Positions 7,191 through 16,166 of a DNA stretch of 64,000 bases are shown here, in pieces. Origin of the DNA: Clostridiales bacterium (lineage in GTDB: Bacteria > Bacillota > Clostridia > Saccharofermentanales > Saccharofermentanaceae); contig JAFWPB010000065.1 of the NCBI GenBank assembly GCA_017545245.1, positions 28,950-92,949 of the forward strand, in the 5' to 3' direction. The position numbers were made by a program, and so were the translations under genes. The notes below the pieces were generated by a model. It worked only from the letters and a program-made list of their open reading frames with translations, was not told the origin of the DNA and did not search any database. Every line of letters begins with the position of its first letter. The stretch's first letter is position 1.

Positions 7191-8111
7191 TTATTTAAAG
7201 ATCTTTCGATCGAGGTTTAATCCTTTTACAAATGAGGTCACCGCGTTGATCTCATTTCTTACCTTCATGATATCATCATCGTTCGGACTGTGATAGATCG
7301 GCGGTTCAAGGTAGTCCTTGTTCGAATTGATCGCCACGTGAAGCTGATTATCCACAAATCCGATCATGACCTTACCATCACTTTGCGCTGCGAGCTGCAT
7401 CAATCCCTGCATCAGTCCCGGAGTCAGAAGATAGAATGCTTCTACTTCATTCTGGCACAGGCACTTGAACATCCTATTGAACTCCGCATCTTCCGTCTTA
7501 AAAGCATGTCTTCGCTCTGTCTTCTTCGTAAAAATGCTCGTCCTTTTTCTCGCGTACCCGAATCCCTGCTGGATGATCTGAAGATCCGCCTCAAAATCCT
7601 TATTCGATTCGAAGATCATCCATCTTCCGCGAAGGTATGTCGTAGTGTGCGTGTTTCCATCCGAATCACTTGATTCATTCTGGATCAGGATATCCGATCT
7701 TTCAAAAGCAACATTGTTGTATGTTCCCCGGATATAATCCTCACTCTTATAAATGTTTCCCATCTGCATAAGGCCGGTCTGCGAGATCAGCTGGCTCGGA
7801 AATCCGTATTCCGGCTGATAGACCGCATCCGGAATGACCTGGCGTACCATATCATACACATAATGTGTTTTGTAATAGTTCCGGTATTCATTCAGTTTCT
7901 TTCTGTAAACAATTAAATAGAAGATTGCTATAAAAAAGATTGAACCGAAAAATGCGAGAACCAATGGAAAAGGACCTGCGTCAAAACTACTCGAACCAAT
8001 CATCATTATCACGGAAAGAATCATCATGCCGAGTGGGATTGCCCACATACAGATGCGAAGGACCATAACTCTTTTACGCATCTTTTCTATAATCATCATC
8101 TGCTCATTCAT
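7191..8111 (-). CDS. DUF3137 domain membrane protein
   Basis: A 306-residue membrane protein. Two hydrophobic segments lie near residues 18-38 and 48-68, followed by a cytoplasmic RKKLNEYRNYYK stretch. The soluble part has the DUF3137 pattern: a VYQPEYGFP segment, SEDYIRGTYNNVAFERSDI, RGRWMIFESNKDF, and a late FLLTPGLMQGL-like helix (FYLLTPGLMQGLMQLA). These proteins are commonly encoded with LemA, which is the gene directly downstream. The function is unknown; a membrane-associated pair is a reasonable inference. The start ATG at 8111 has AAGGAG nine bases upstream. Confidence 0.85.
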   Translation of the reverse strand: MNEQMMIIEKMRKRVMVLRICMWAIPLGMMILSVIMMIGSSSFDAGPFPLVLAFFGSIFFIAIFYLIVYRKKLNEYRNYYKTHYVYDMVRQVIPDAVYQPEYGFPSQLISQTGLMQMGNIYKSEDYIRGTYNNVAFERSDILIQNESSDSDGNTHTTTYLRGRWMIFESNKDFEADLQIIQQGFGYARKRTSIFTKKTERRHAFKTEDAEFNRMFKCLCQNEVEAFYLLTPGLMQGLMQLAAQSDGKVMIGFVDNQLHVAINSNKDYLEPPIYHSPNDDDIMKVRNEINAVTSFVKGLNLDRKIFK

Positions 8112-8213
8112 ATCGAATTTCTCCTTGTGCCATCATTCTACCTTTTTTCCAAGTACGTGGCTACATGAAGAAAGCAAAAATAACATAGGATAAACCGCAT
8201 TTTCTTTTTTTTC

Positions 8214-8475
8214 AGGTGACAGAATACTCACCTTGACGTCATCTCTATGTCATTTGCGAATGCGAGAATAAACTTGTCAGAAGGTGATACCCAAGCCAAT
8301 CACCAAGAAACAAGAAACCTTCTGACAGGGGCTTCCCCCTCCATAATATCTTCTTATTTTGTTTCATATCGTGGGAGCGGACATAAGGCTCCGCTCCCAC
8401 ACCCCTCCTCACAAATGAAACTTATCGAAAAGAACTCGCAACTCAACTTCGGTTGAGTATTTTTATGCTATTTTT
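8214..8475 (+). ncRNA. Candidate structured non-coding RNA with its own terminator
   Basis: The 474-base gap between DUF3137 and the solute-binding protein has no convincing gene but many ordered stems. AGGTGA/TCACCT pair at 8214-8233. TGTCAGAAGG (8275-8284) pairs perfectly with 8318-8327 around an inner TGAT/ATCA stem. GGGG/CCCC follows at 8328-8338. GTTTCAT (8361-8367) pairs with 8415-8421 and encloses an 11-bp perfect stem (8371-8381 with 8390-8400). A tetraloop terminator, ACTCAAC-TTCG-GTTGAGT plus T runs, ends it at 8441-8475. The overall size recalls large clostridial RNAs such as the raiA type, but I cannot assign a family. It could also be a long 5' leader of the downstream gene. Confidence 0.55.
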
Positions 8476-8476
8476 T
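8441..8476 (+). terminator. Rho-independent terminator
   Basis: Perfect 7-bp stem ACTCAAC / GTTGAGT closed by a TTCG tetraloop, followed by ATTTTTATG and a second run of six T. It ends the candidate RNA and lies 110 bases before the solute-binding protein gene. Confidence 0.8.
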
Positions 8477-8585
8477 CCTTTCTGAAATGTCACTATTCGT
8501 ATGACACTTCTTTCACTCAATTTTTTAATACATCTCTTACAATGTGAGCATACAAACGAAAACATGACTTTTTAGGAGGTTGACA

Positions 8586-11063
8586 ATGAAGAGAGTTTTA
8601 CGAAATTTACTCACAGTATCACTGGCTGCCGGAATGGTCCTTCCTTTTTCAGGATGCGGATCCAAAAGCAGCTCAAACAATGCAGAAGGCACCAGCAACG
8701 CTAAAGGGAACACGTCCGGGGCGGTCGCAGTAGCGAAGAATACTAAAAAAGGTTCGGGACGCATCATCGCGGAGAGTGATCCGTTCTTTGATGCGAAGAT
8801 CTCAGAACTGAAAGTGAAAGTCCCAACCGGAAAAGACATCCTCTATACGGAGTTTACTTCGGCATATGCCGTTGGCGACCGCATCCTCGCAAACGTCCAT
8901 ATTGAATACAAAAAACCGCTCGAGGTCGAAAAGGAAATGAATAACCTCAATTTAGATGACGAGAAGCAACAGAAGAGATATATGGATATCTGGAATGAAT
9001 ATTCCGTCAACAGCATGCAGCTCTTTGATCTCGAAGGTAATAATATTTCTTCAGTAGAATTGGACAAAGGATGCGAGTTCAGTAATGCTTACTCACTGGA
9101 TAATGGCGAGATCCTGGTCGTAACCACCAAAGTGAATATGAACGACTGCACAGCACAACCGTCTTTAACCGTCCTCTCCTCTTCCGGCGAGAAACTCCGC
9201 GAAATCACCCTTGATGCCAACGAAGCCCTTAGCGGTGCCCGCGTCTATGTTGCCGATAACGGTAAAATCCTTCTTGCCTCGAACAAGAAGATCAGTGTAA
9301 TGGATCCACAGGGCAAGCTGATCAACTCTATAGAAAGCCCGAATTTCGACGGGACTATGCTTTGCTCCGGCGGAAAGTGGTTTGCCGTGATGCCGCAGTA
9401 TGAACAGGAAGACCTGGCCGTATATGTTCAGGAGATCGATTTAAACGAGGGAAAACTGACTGGACAGAAAATCAAATCAGACAATGTCGTACTGGGTCTG
9501 GTTCAGGGGAAAAGCGATTGCTTCCTTCTGAACAGCAATGGCATAGAGAAATATGATCTTCTCGACGGAACACGTACCACAACTTTTTCATGGAAAGATA
9601 CAGACTTGAACTCCTCCGCTATTCAAATGGAAGGCGGAAGTATCGAATCGGAAGACCATCTTGTTTTCTTCAAGATGGAACTGGATAAGGAAATAGCCCG
9701 TACAGATATGGACCAGAAAGCCGGTATCGGAAACAAAATGTCCATTGTATCCCTGACACGTGCTGATAAGAATCCGCACGCGGGAAAAGAAGTGCTAAAA
9801 CTCGCCGTGAACGGCATTGATGACGTGTCCTTTATCGACAGGATCATACAATACAACACCGACCCCTCCAACCATGCCCGTGTCGAGATCTCGGATTACT
9901 CTCCGGATACAAACGAAAGATGGTTTTTCTCAAATGACAGTTCCAAACAGCTCGAAGGAGTGGGAAACCTCACACTGGATATGTTAAGCGGAAATGGTCC
10001 GGACATTCTCGTAGGCTTTTCAGACTTTTCCCAGTTCAATAATGAGAATTCCCTTATTGACCTGAAAACATATCTGGATTCCGATCCCAGCCTGAAAACT
10101 GACGATTATTACCAGAACATCTTCAGTGCTTTTGAATTGGACGGAAAGCTCTTCACAATGCCGATCACCTATACTCTTGAAGGAATGGTCGTCAACGGAA
10201 AATTCCAAGGTACCAAAGAAAAGCTGACCTATTCCGATCTCGACAAGATCGCTTCCTCATTGCCTTCTGATATCCAGCTTCTGGATTCCCATGATTACAA
10301 TGATCTTTTGACCAAATTACTCTATGTCTCATCGGACAGGTTTGTAAACAACGTAGATAAGACCGTAAACTTCGATTCGGACGAATTCCGTGAAATGCTC
10401 GAAACTGTAAAGAAATACGGCAAGACATCGCAAGATGGACAGAGCAGCAATCTTCCTTTGGGAGAAAGCGGATTTATGAATGGCGAGGTGCTCTTTGGAA
10501 TGGGCATGATCGCTTCCAGTAATGTGCTTCTTAGAGGATTGACCGATTTCACTATCCTCAACATAAAAGACAGCGCAAACTATATTTACAGCGGTTATCC
10601 TACTAAAGACGGAATGGGCATGACGGCTGTGGGAGATATCACTATGTCCATTACCACTTCTGCTGCCAATCCAAACCTGGCCTGGGAATTCATCCGCTTC
10701 TTCTTAAATGAAGATATACAGCAGGATCTATGCTTTAATATGGACAAGCTGCCAGTCAACAAAAAAGCATTCGACTCAAAATGCAAAACAGAAATTGAAG
10801 TCAGTGAAGAAGCCTTTGAATCCTACAAGAAAAACCACGGAAACAGCGCAGATGACGACTATATGCCCTATGTTCTGACGCAGCAGGATAAAGATAAACT
10901 TGCTTCCTTGATAGCTTCTGTAGAAACAGCACAGCAGTTTGACAGTGATGTCCTGAACATCGTACTTGAAGAAGCTGCCGGTTTCTTCGAAGGACAGCGC
11001 ACTGTTGACGATGTATGCAAGAACATTCAAAGCCGTGCATCGATCGTAGTACAGGAAAGATAA
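8586..11063 (+). CDS. Large extracellular solute-binding lipoprotein
   Basis: An 825-residue lipoprotein: Lys/Arg start, hydrophobic stretch, then PFSGCG with the lipidated Cys near residue 24, and a Ser/Asn/Gly linker. The C-terminal half (about residues 390-800) is a type-1 ABC substrate-binding domain, with the SGNGPDILVGFSDFSQF, GKLFTMPITYTLEGMVVN and NPNLAWEFIRFFL segments. The first 350 residues are repetitive strand-rich sequence that could be a beta-propeller-like module, giving about twice the usual length. No permease or ATPase gene is nearby, so it may be an orphan receptor. The start is ATG 8586 with AGGAGG six bases before it. The ligand is unknown. Confidence 0.8.
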   Translation: MKRVLRNLLTVSLAAGMVLPFSGCGSKSSSNNAEGTSNAKGNTSGAVAVAKNTKKGSGRIIAESDPFFDAKISELKVKVPTGKDILYTEFTSAYAVGDRILANVHIEYKKPLEVEKEMNNLNLDDEKQQKRYMDIWNEYSVNSMQLFDLEGNNISSVELDKGCEFSNAYSLDNGEILVVTTKVNMNDCTAQPSLTVLSSSGEKLREITLDANEALSGARVYVADNGKILLASNKKISVMDPQGKLINSIESPNFDGTMLCSGGKWFAVMPQYEQEDLAVYVQEIDLNEGKLTGQKIKSDNVVLGLVQGKSDCFLLNSNGIEKYDLLDGTRTTTFSWKDTDLNSSAIQMEGGSIESEDHLVFFKMELDKEIARTDMDQKAGIGNKMSIVSLTRADKNPHAGKEVLKLAVNGIDDVSFIDRIIQYNTDPSNHARVEISDYSPDTNERWFFSNDSSKQLEGVGNLTLDMLSGNGPDILVGFSDFSQFNNENSLIDLKTYLDSDPSLKTDDYYQNIFSAFELDGKLFTMPITYTLEGMVVNGKFQGTKEKLTYSDLDKIASSLPSDIQLLDSHDYNDLLTKLLYVSSDRFVNNVDKTVNFDSDEFREMLETVKKYGKTSQDGQSSNLPLGESGFMNGEVLFGMGMIASSNVLLRGLTDFTILNIKDSANYIYSGYPTKDGMGMTAVGDITMSITTSAANPNLAWEFIRFFLNEDIQQDLCFNMDKLPVNKKAFDSKCKTEIEVSEEAFESYKKNHGNSADDDYMPYVLTQQDKDKLASLIASVETAQQFDSDVLNIVLEEAAGFFEGQRTVDDVCKNIQSRASIVVQER

Positions 11064-11078
11064 TTCTCACTTTCCGGC

Positions 11079-12812
11079 TTATTCGAGAATCCGCCCGATC
11101 TGTTCTGAGATAAATTCACCTGTGGAAGAGATATCACTATTGATCTCGGAAACGAGAAAACCGTATATCTTATCCTTGCAAGATACAGGAAATACGACAT
11201 TCTCATTACACTTGGGCGGAATCTCTCCACGCCGGAACATATCCCGGGTCAGGCCCTCCTGCCGTTCCTTCGGAAGAACAAAGAGTTCTCCATCCTTGAT
11301 CCCGCAACGGAAACGTATCGTTTCCGGGAAGAGATGCTTTTCATTCTTCTGAAACCTGACCGGTTCTGAAAACAGGAAAAGCACTGCATTCTGAAGTCCC
11401 AGAAGAGGCAGCCTGCTGACCATTTTCTCCTCTTTATCCATGCTGTCGCCCTGATAGTCTGTCGTCTCGATCATGAAATCCTGAAGGCTCCGTCTCGAAA
11501 CAAAAAGCATTTCCCTCTCATGGACCATGGCTTTCGCCTGCGCCGTGATTGCATCATCCTTGATCCTTGTAAAAAGGCGGTTAATAAACATGTTCGCAAC
11601 TGCATTGACCGCAGTCTGGGTGACATTCATACTTGCCTGAAGTTTCGCTACACTTTGGAGAAGCTTTCCGGCATCGGTATACTCCATCGCTCCGTTTTCA
11701 AAGAAAATATCGATCAGTTCGCATGTTTCCTGAAACTCTTCCCTGCCCATATACCGGTTCTTCAGAGCATTCAGGATACGTGATGTGAATTCATAAAAAA
11801 GCCGCTTCAGATTGACGGATTCCCGTCCGACATGTTCATAGCGGTACCGATAGAAACAGTCATCAAACATCCTGTATATGAACGCCTCTTCCACATTCAG
11901 CATTTCCTGTCTGGAATAATCATACATCTCATATGGAAAGGACTCACGTCCGTAAAGACGCGTCGGAATGCGGACCGAACCTACCTGCTCCCCATTCATA
12001 AGGGCAAGAAGAAGCTCCAGTGATTTGCGCCCCATAGTTGTCTCATCGGCACCGATCGATGACAAGGTAGGGATCATGTGCCCGGCCATTTTTGTATTAT
12101 CGAAGCCAAAGACATAGATGTCTTTTCCAGGCTCGAGACCACGCTTCTTCATCGCAGCGAAAAGGCCCATTGCTACAGCGTCATTTACACAGAAGATCGC
12201 CTGCACCTCCGGATTTCTGTCAAGAAGCTCTTCTGCCTCTTCCTGGCAGTAGAGCGACATATCGGTCACCTGATAATTGTCATCCGTAAAACCAATTCCG
12301 TATTCATTCAGACAGACGGTATAGATCCTTCTTCTTTTTCTGGAGTCGACATTATCATCACGACCACCCATCATACAGAACTTCGTAAAACCATGGACGT
12401 TAACGAGGCACTCCACCGCTTCCCGTATTCCGGACTCATTATCATAATTGACCGAAACCTGATCTTCGTTCTCGGTAACCGCAAAAACCATCGGAACATT
12501 ACGGATATGACTGAAAATCCGGCGGTTCTCATCTTCGTCTTTCGTCTTCGCCATACTTCCGAGACATACGATCAGTCCGTCAAAACTGCACTCTTCAGAA
12601 AGCTGATAAATCGAATTATAGACCAGTCTGTGGTAATGCTGGCTGTGGATGTTATCCTTATATCCGTCGTATTTTCCGGAGATGACAGTCAGTTCCAGGT
12701 CCTTTCTCTGCCGGATGCCGCTGACCACGTTCTGAATGAACTCTTCAGCAAAATCCGTCCAGATGTTTTCCAGGACCAAACCAATCTTCTTTTTGTTATT
12801 TCTACTGATCAT
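11079..12812 (-). CDS. Periplasmic-binding-protein-like (LacI-type) sensor lacking a DNA-binding domain
   Basis: A 577-residue cytoplasmic protein. Residues about 8-290 match the sugar-binding fold of LacI/GalR regulators: IGLVLENIWTDFAEEFIQNVVSGI, SFDGLIVCLGS, the VNYDNESGIREAVECLVNVHG segment, AIFCVNDAVAMGLFAAMKKRG and VFGFDNTKMAGHMIPTLSSIGAD. The usual N-terminal helix-turn-helix is absent; the fold begins at residue 8. The C-terminal 280 residues are helical, then strand-rich, of unknown family, perhaps a signalling or output domain. It lies 48 bases downstream of the FIST-EAL gene, in the order FIST-EAL then sensor, which suggests both work in c-di-GMP control. Confidence 0.75.
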   Translation of the reverse strand: MISRNNKKKIGLVLENIWTDFAEEFIQNVVSGIRQRKDLELTVISGKYDGYKDNIHSQHYHRLVYNSIYQLSEECSFDGLIVCLGSMAKTKDEDENRRIFSHIRNVPMVFAVTENEDQVSVNYDNESGIREAVECLVNVHGFTKFCMMGGRDDNVDSRKRRRIYTVCLNEYGIGFTDDNYQVTDMSLYCQEEAEELLDRNPEVQAIFCVNDAVAMGLFAAMKKRGLEPGKDIYVFGFDNTKMAGHMIPTLSSIGADETTMGRKSLELLLALMNGEQVGSVRIPTRLYGRESFPYEMYDYSRQEMLNVEEAFIYRMFDDCFYRYRYEHVGRESVNLKRLFYEFTSRILNALKNRYMGREEFQETCELIDIFFENGAMEYTDAGKLLQSVAKLQASMNVTQTAVNAVANMFINRLFTRIKDDAITAQAKAMVHEREMLFVSRRSLQDFMIETTDYQGDSMDKEEKMVSRLPLLGLQNAVLFLFSEPVRFQKNEKHLFPETIRFRCGIKDGELFVLPKERQEGLTRDMFRRGEIPPKCNENVVFPVSCKDKIYGFLVSEINSDISSTGEFISEQIGRILE

Positions 12813-12860
12813 GCTATGCCCTGACCTTTCATGCGAAGCCGAAACTGTTCTCTCATCCTG

Positions 12861-15407
12861 TTACTGGCTTTCGTCTTTCTTTTCCTCACTTTCCATCAGA
12901 TCCGGCGAAGGTCTGGAGAAAAGATAGCCTTGGGAATAATCCACATCGTACATTATCAGTTTCTTCTGGATCTCATCGTTTTCGACAAATTCGGCCACGA
13001 CCCGGATATTGTTGGAACTGAGTTTTTTCCAGCTCATGATCAACGCAATGATGTTCTCGGATTGCTTACTATTGCAGCAATTCACAACGATCGAACCATC
13101 GATCTTCAGAAAGTCGGAACGGATACTCATCAGATGCTTCAGATTGGAAAAACCGCTTCCAAAATCATCGATCGAGATCAAGCCGCCAAGTTCATGGACA
13201 CGGTCCACAAACGCGATCAGTTCATTGTAATCGGCAATGTCCTCGTTCTCCAGGATTTCAAAAATGTAGTTTCCCGGATGCGAGACTTTGGACAGTTCAT
13301 CGTAGATCAGATCCGTGATCTCCTTATTCTTGATATCGCGGATACCAAGGTTGATCGAAACACTCAATTCGGCCTCATCACGGAAGCGGTCGAAGACTTT
13401 CCGGATCATGATCTTGGAGATTTCATCATACAGAAGACCGAAGGTCCTCGCGATACTCAGAAAACTATTCGGATAATAGATCTTCCCGTTCTCATCTTTC
13501 AGTCTCATCAATGCTTCATAGTGATGGATGCGCATTCTTTTGTTATCGTAGATGCCCTGGAAATACGGGACAACTCCATCGTTTGCAATCGCATAGTTAA
13601 TGACATTGACCATGTGGTACCGTTCCCGGATGCTGCCCTCATCAAGGTGCTCTTCCGAAGAAGCTTCGCTGACGTAGAACTGGATGTTTTTGTTTATCAT
13701 CTCCACTCTGGCCGAATAGTATGTCGAATCCAGTGTCTCAATCGTACATCCATCGATCACGCAGAAGATCGGAACGATAGCAATGAGATCTTCCGAATAC
13801 TCAAAAAGCTCTCTCTGCAGCGTCTCCATATCCTTTACGAATTTCGACAGTGCCACTCTGTAGGATGGCTCCGCAATCGCTATATGCCACTTATCGATCA
13901 CATACATGTGATACTTTCTTGCTGCGGCAAAATTGGAACACTTCGAAAGATAGTTCTTATATGTCAGATCGATCACATGCTTGGAGAATACTGTCTCCAT
14001 TTCTGCCGTCTCAGTAACGTCGATCATACAGACGCGGTCATATCCTCTGACCTTGATATCCATATTCATGGCAGCGGCATTCGGCATCTCCTCACTTCCG
14101 GAATGAAGGAGCAGCGTCTCACATTCGTGAACAAAGGCCTTCATGTTTTCCACATCCGGTGCGTTCGGATTCTTCTCGAGTTTTTCCTCGACTTCAAGAA
14201 GATAGTTCAGAAGCTCCTGATTATCGTATGTCAGCATATCCGTATGGGAGAATGCATATGGGTTATATTCCTGGAAAAACTTCTTTTCTCCGGCAGCGGC
14301 AACAACGAAAGAACAGTTCGAAAAAACGTGTTTTCCTTCATAATAGGAGATTTCACCATTCGTAATGCATCCGCTGATATTTGACTTATCGTATGCAGAA
14401 AGTTCCCATTTCAAGCAGTTGGCGTAGATCCTGGTCCTCGAAGCGTCCGCATATCCGAACAGAGTCTCTGCTTTTTCAAAACTCTCGACCCGGCGGAACA
14501 CATCCCGGTTGTCCTGCACGATCTTCTTGTCATAGATAAAGCCTTTCTGGATCAGCAGTCCCTTCTTCAGGCAGCAGTTCGTGTAGATCCGCTTCTCCTG
14601 CGCATCACTCTGGAGATATACAGGAATATCGATGGCTTCTGAATAGACGAACGGGAAAAGCTCGGAAAGATACTCGATATTCGTAAGTCCTCCAATCGTT
14701 CCAAGCCAGAACGTCTCTTCCTGATTCTTACCATCAAGAGAAACAATATCCGATCCTTTCAACTCTGTGATCTCGCAATCTGATCCGATCGCCTGCACCC
14801 CCGTTGATCCGGAACAGAACGACTCCAGTTCTTTTCCAGAGAAAGAAGCCATGATGCATGCTTTATCAGACCATCCTTCTTCGTTGAATACGAACCCGGC
14901 GATCTGTGTTTTTTCCTTCACACTGTCCGTGATGCCGCCGATCATCTGAACACCCGGGAAGACCTCATTACTCTCCACCACAAACCAGGAAACATCCTTA
15001 TAACTTGGTGTGAAAAAGGCAAGGATCATCTTCGTGTCTTCGTCGATCAGGTTCTCTTTGACGCTCTCTGCAAGCTTTCTGCCAAAAAGATTCTTCTCTT
15101 CGTATTCCTCTTCAAGCGGGGACATCCATGTCTTCACCGTGCCCTCGTTCATCTGGGTGACAGAGACGATGCACTGGTTCGACAGACACTTTCCTTTGTA
15201 GATTACCGCGGAAGTACTTGTTCCCAGGATCAAGGCCTGCGGAACGATGCGCTTGATAAATCTGGCCAGATCCACCGCCTCATCAGGAAGATGGATCGCC
15301 GTATGGATACGCACAATCACGTTATTCTCTTTAGCATTCAGATTCAGCTGTTTGAGTGTCTCCGTCAGCCTGACTTTAGACATATATTGGAAATTCCAAG
15401 TAAACAT
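12861..15407 (-). CDS. FIST sensor - EAL domain c-di-GMP phosphodiesterase
   Basis: An 848-residue cytoplasmic signalling protein. The N-terminal part (about 30-230) is a FIST N domain and the next (about 235-375) a FIST C domain, with TNCCLKKGLLIQKGFIYD and a Cys-rich ISGCITNGEISYYEG end; FIST domains are thought to sense small ligands. The C-terminal 230 residues are a complete EAL domain: HYEALMRL, SINLGIRDI, FEILENE, IDDFGSGFSNL, LKIDGSIV, VAEFVEN and YSQGYLFSRP. The metal and catalytic residues are kept, so hydrolysis of c-di-GMP is expected. ATG 15407 has AAGGAG seven bases upstream. No GGDEF domain is present. Confidence 0.88.
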   Translation of the reverse strand: MFTWNFQYMSKVRLTETLKQLNLNAKENNVIVRIHTAIHLPDEAVDLARFIKRIVPQALILGTSTSAVIYKGKCLSNQCIVSVTQMNEGTVKTWMSPLEEEYEEKNLFGRKLAESVKENLIDEDTKMILAFFTPSYKDVSWFVVESNEVFPGVQMIGGITDSVKEKTQIAGFVFNEEGWSDKACIMASFSGKELESFCSGSTGVQAIGSDCEITELKGSDIVSLDGKNQEETFWLGTIGGLTNIEYLSELFPFVYSEAIDIPVYLQSDAQEKRIYTNCCLKKGLLIQKGFIYDKKIVQDNRDVFRRVESFEKAETLFGYADASRTRIYANCLKWELSAYDKSNISGCITNGEISYYEGKHVFSNCSFVVAAAGEKKFFQEYNPYAFSHTDMLTYDNQELLNYLLEVEEKLEKNPNAPDVENMKAFVHECETLLLHSGSEEMPNAAAMNMDIKVRGYDRVCMIDVTETAEMETVFSKHVIDLTYKNYLSKCSNFAAARKYHMYVIDKWHIAIAEPSYRVALSKFVKDMETLQRELFEYSEDLIAIVPIFCVIDGCTIETLDSTYYSARVEMINKNIQFYVSEASSEEHLDEGSIRERYHMVNVINYAIANDGVVPYFQGIYDNKRMRIHHYEALMRLKDENGKIYYPNSFLSIARTFGLLYDEISKIMIRKVFDRFRDEAELSVSINLGIRDIKNKEITDLIYDELSKVSHPGNYIFEILENEDIADYNELIAFVDRVHELGGLISIDDFGSGFSNLKHLMSIRSDFLKIDGSIVVNCCNSKQSENIIALIMSWKKLSSNNIRVVAEFVENDEIQKKLIMYDVDYSQGYLFSRPSPDLMESEEKKDESQ

Positions 15408-15613
15408 AGTACTTCTCCTTCCATACCCTGCAAATACTGTTCCTGCGTGAGATCCCGCCCTTGTTTCTGAATACGGGATGGATACACGTATATGTCTTAT
15501 CTGCTCTTGTTACAAACGCTAAACTCTCGATATTATTATATATCGCGTGCCACCTGAGCAAAAGCAAAATGTATGAAATCTTTGAGAACAAATGGAAAAC
15601 AAAACCTTTCTTC
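15408..15613. other. Divergent intergenic region between the FIST-EAL gene and the small membrane genes
   Basis: Together with the promoter to its right this forms a 307-base gap. I see no gene. It holds the leader of the FIST-EAL gene, including an ATCCCG/CGGGAT inverted repeat near 15450-15480, and a minus-strand promoter at 15535-15563. I looked for a GEMM c-di-GMP riboswitch on the minus strand and did not recognise its conserved parts. Confidence 0.5.
15535..15563 (-). promoter_or_regulatory. Possible promoter of the FIST-EAL gene
   Basis: Minus-strand TATAAT at 15535-15540 with a weak TTTTGC -35 seventeen bases upstream (15558-15563). The leader to the ATG would be about 120 bases. Confidence 0.4.
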
Positions 15614-15643
15614 TTGAAAAGCACTGGCGGAAACCGCTATAAT
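15614..15643 (+). promoter_or_regulatory. Sigma-A-type promoter overlapped by the dispersed 9-mer
   Basis: TTGAAA (15614-15619), an 18-base spacer, then TATAAT (15638-15643). The -35 box and first spacer bases contain AAAAGCACT. It drives the two small membrane-protein genes, with the first ATG about 65 bases after the expected start point. Confidence 0.75.
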
Positions 15644-15666
15644 ATGGCGTAGACGTATTATAGCGG
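15634..15666. promoter_or_regulatory. Palindromic candidate operator over the -10 box
   Basis: Perfect 11-base arms CCGCTATAATA (15634-15644) and TATTATAGCGG (15656-15666) with an 11-base spacer. The left arm contains the -10 box and the right arm lies just after the expected transcription start. No T run follows, so an operator fits better than a terminator. Confidence 0.6.
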
Positions 15667-15714
15667 AAGTGGGAAACAGATCCTACTCATTGACATCATT
15701 TTTGGAGGGTATTT

Positions 15715-16137
15715 ATGGCTTGTTTTATTGTTCCAGCAATGGAAGCGATCGTAACCACGATTGCTACAAAGATCGTTAAGACACGTGAGGCATCGACAGA
15801 GATTTCTTCTTCCGATGCCAAGGCTAAGGTTTCAGAAAATGTCAAAGGCCACTTTTCCAGAAAGCTCAGCTGGCTGAATAAGATGCTGTGGGGTGGATCG
15901 GCACTTCTGGCATTAGAACATGTATGGCATGGTGAAGTTGTTCCGTGGTATCCTTTCCTGACTGCGGCCAGCGATCCGGAAAGCAAAGCAGAGATGCTTC
16001 ATGAAATGTCCACCGTTGGTGTAACGATGGCGGTTCTTGTTACCGTTACCTGGATCGCCATGGTGGTTGCTTCTTCCATTATTGAGAAACGTGCGGATAA
16101 GATCCAGCCTTCTGAGACTGTGAAGAACGAAAACTGA
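15715..16137 (+). CDS. Small membrane protein of unknown function
   Basis: A 140-residue protein. A weakly hydrophobic start (residues 1-20, MACFIVPAMEAIVTTIATKI) is followed by a hydrophilic stretch, a hydrophobic segment WLNKMLWGGSALLALEHVW near residues 52-70, and a clear membrane helix near 101-123 (VGVTMAVLVTVTWIAMVVASS) before a charged tail. Two or three passes are likely. GGAGG sits six bases before the ATG. The next small membrane gene follows after 29 bases, so the two are a pair. I do not recognise the family. Confidence 0.7.
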   Translation: MACFIVPAMEAIVTTIATKIVKTREASTEISSSDAKAKVSENVKGHFSRKLSWLNKMLWGGSALLALEHVWHGEVVPWYPFLTAASDPESKAEMLHEMSTVGVTMAVLVTVTWIAMVVASSIIEKRADKIQPSETVKNEN

Positions 16138-16166
16138 TTTTCTGGAATGGAAAAGAGGTATAGACT

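Noticed and set aside
8371..8400. Strong hairpin considered as a terminator
   Set aside because: No T run follows on either strand; it is better explained as a stem of the structured RNA.
12831..14384. Plus-strand open frame of 517 codons
   Set aside because: Antisense to the EAL-domain gene; His/Ile/Arg-rich shadow translation with no motif.
15408..15540. Possible GEMM c-di-GMP riboswitch before the EAL gene
   Set aside because: The leader lacks the conserved GEMM core and has only one short inverted repeat.
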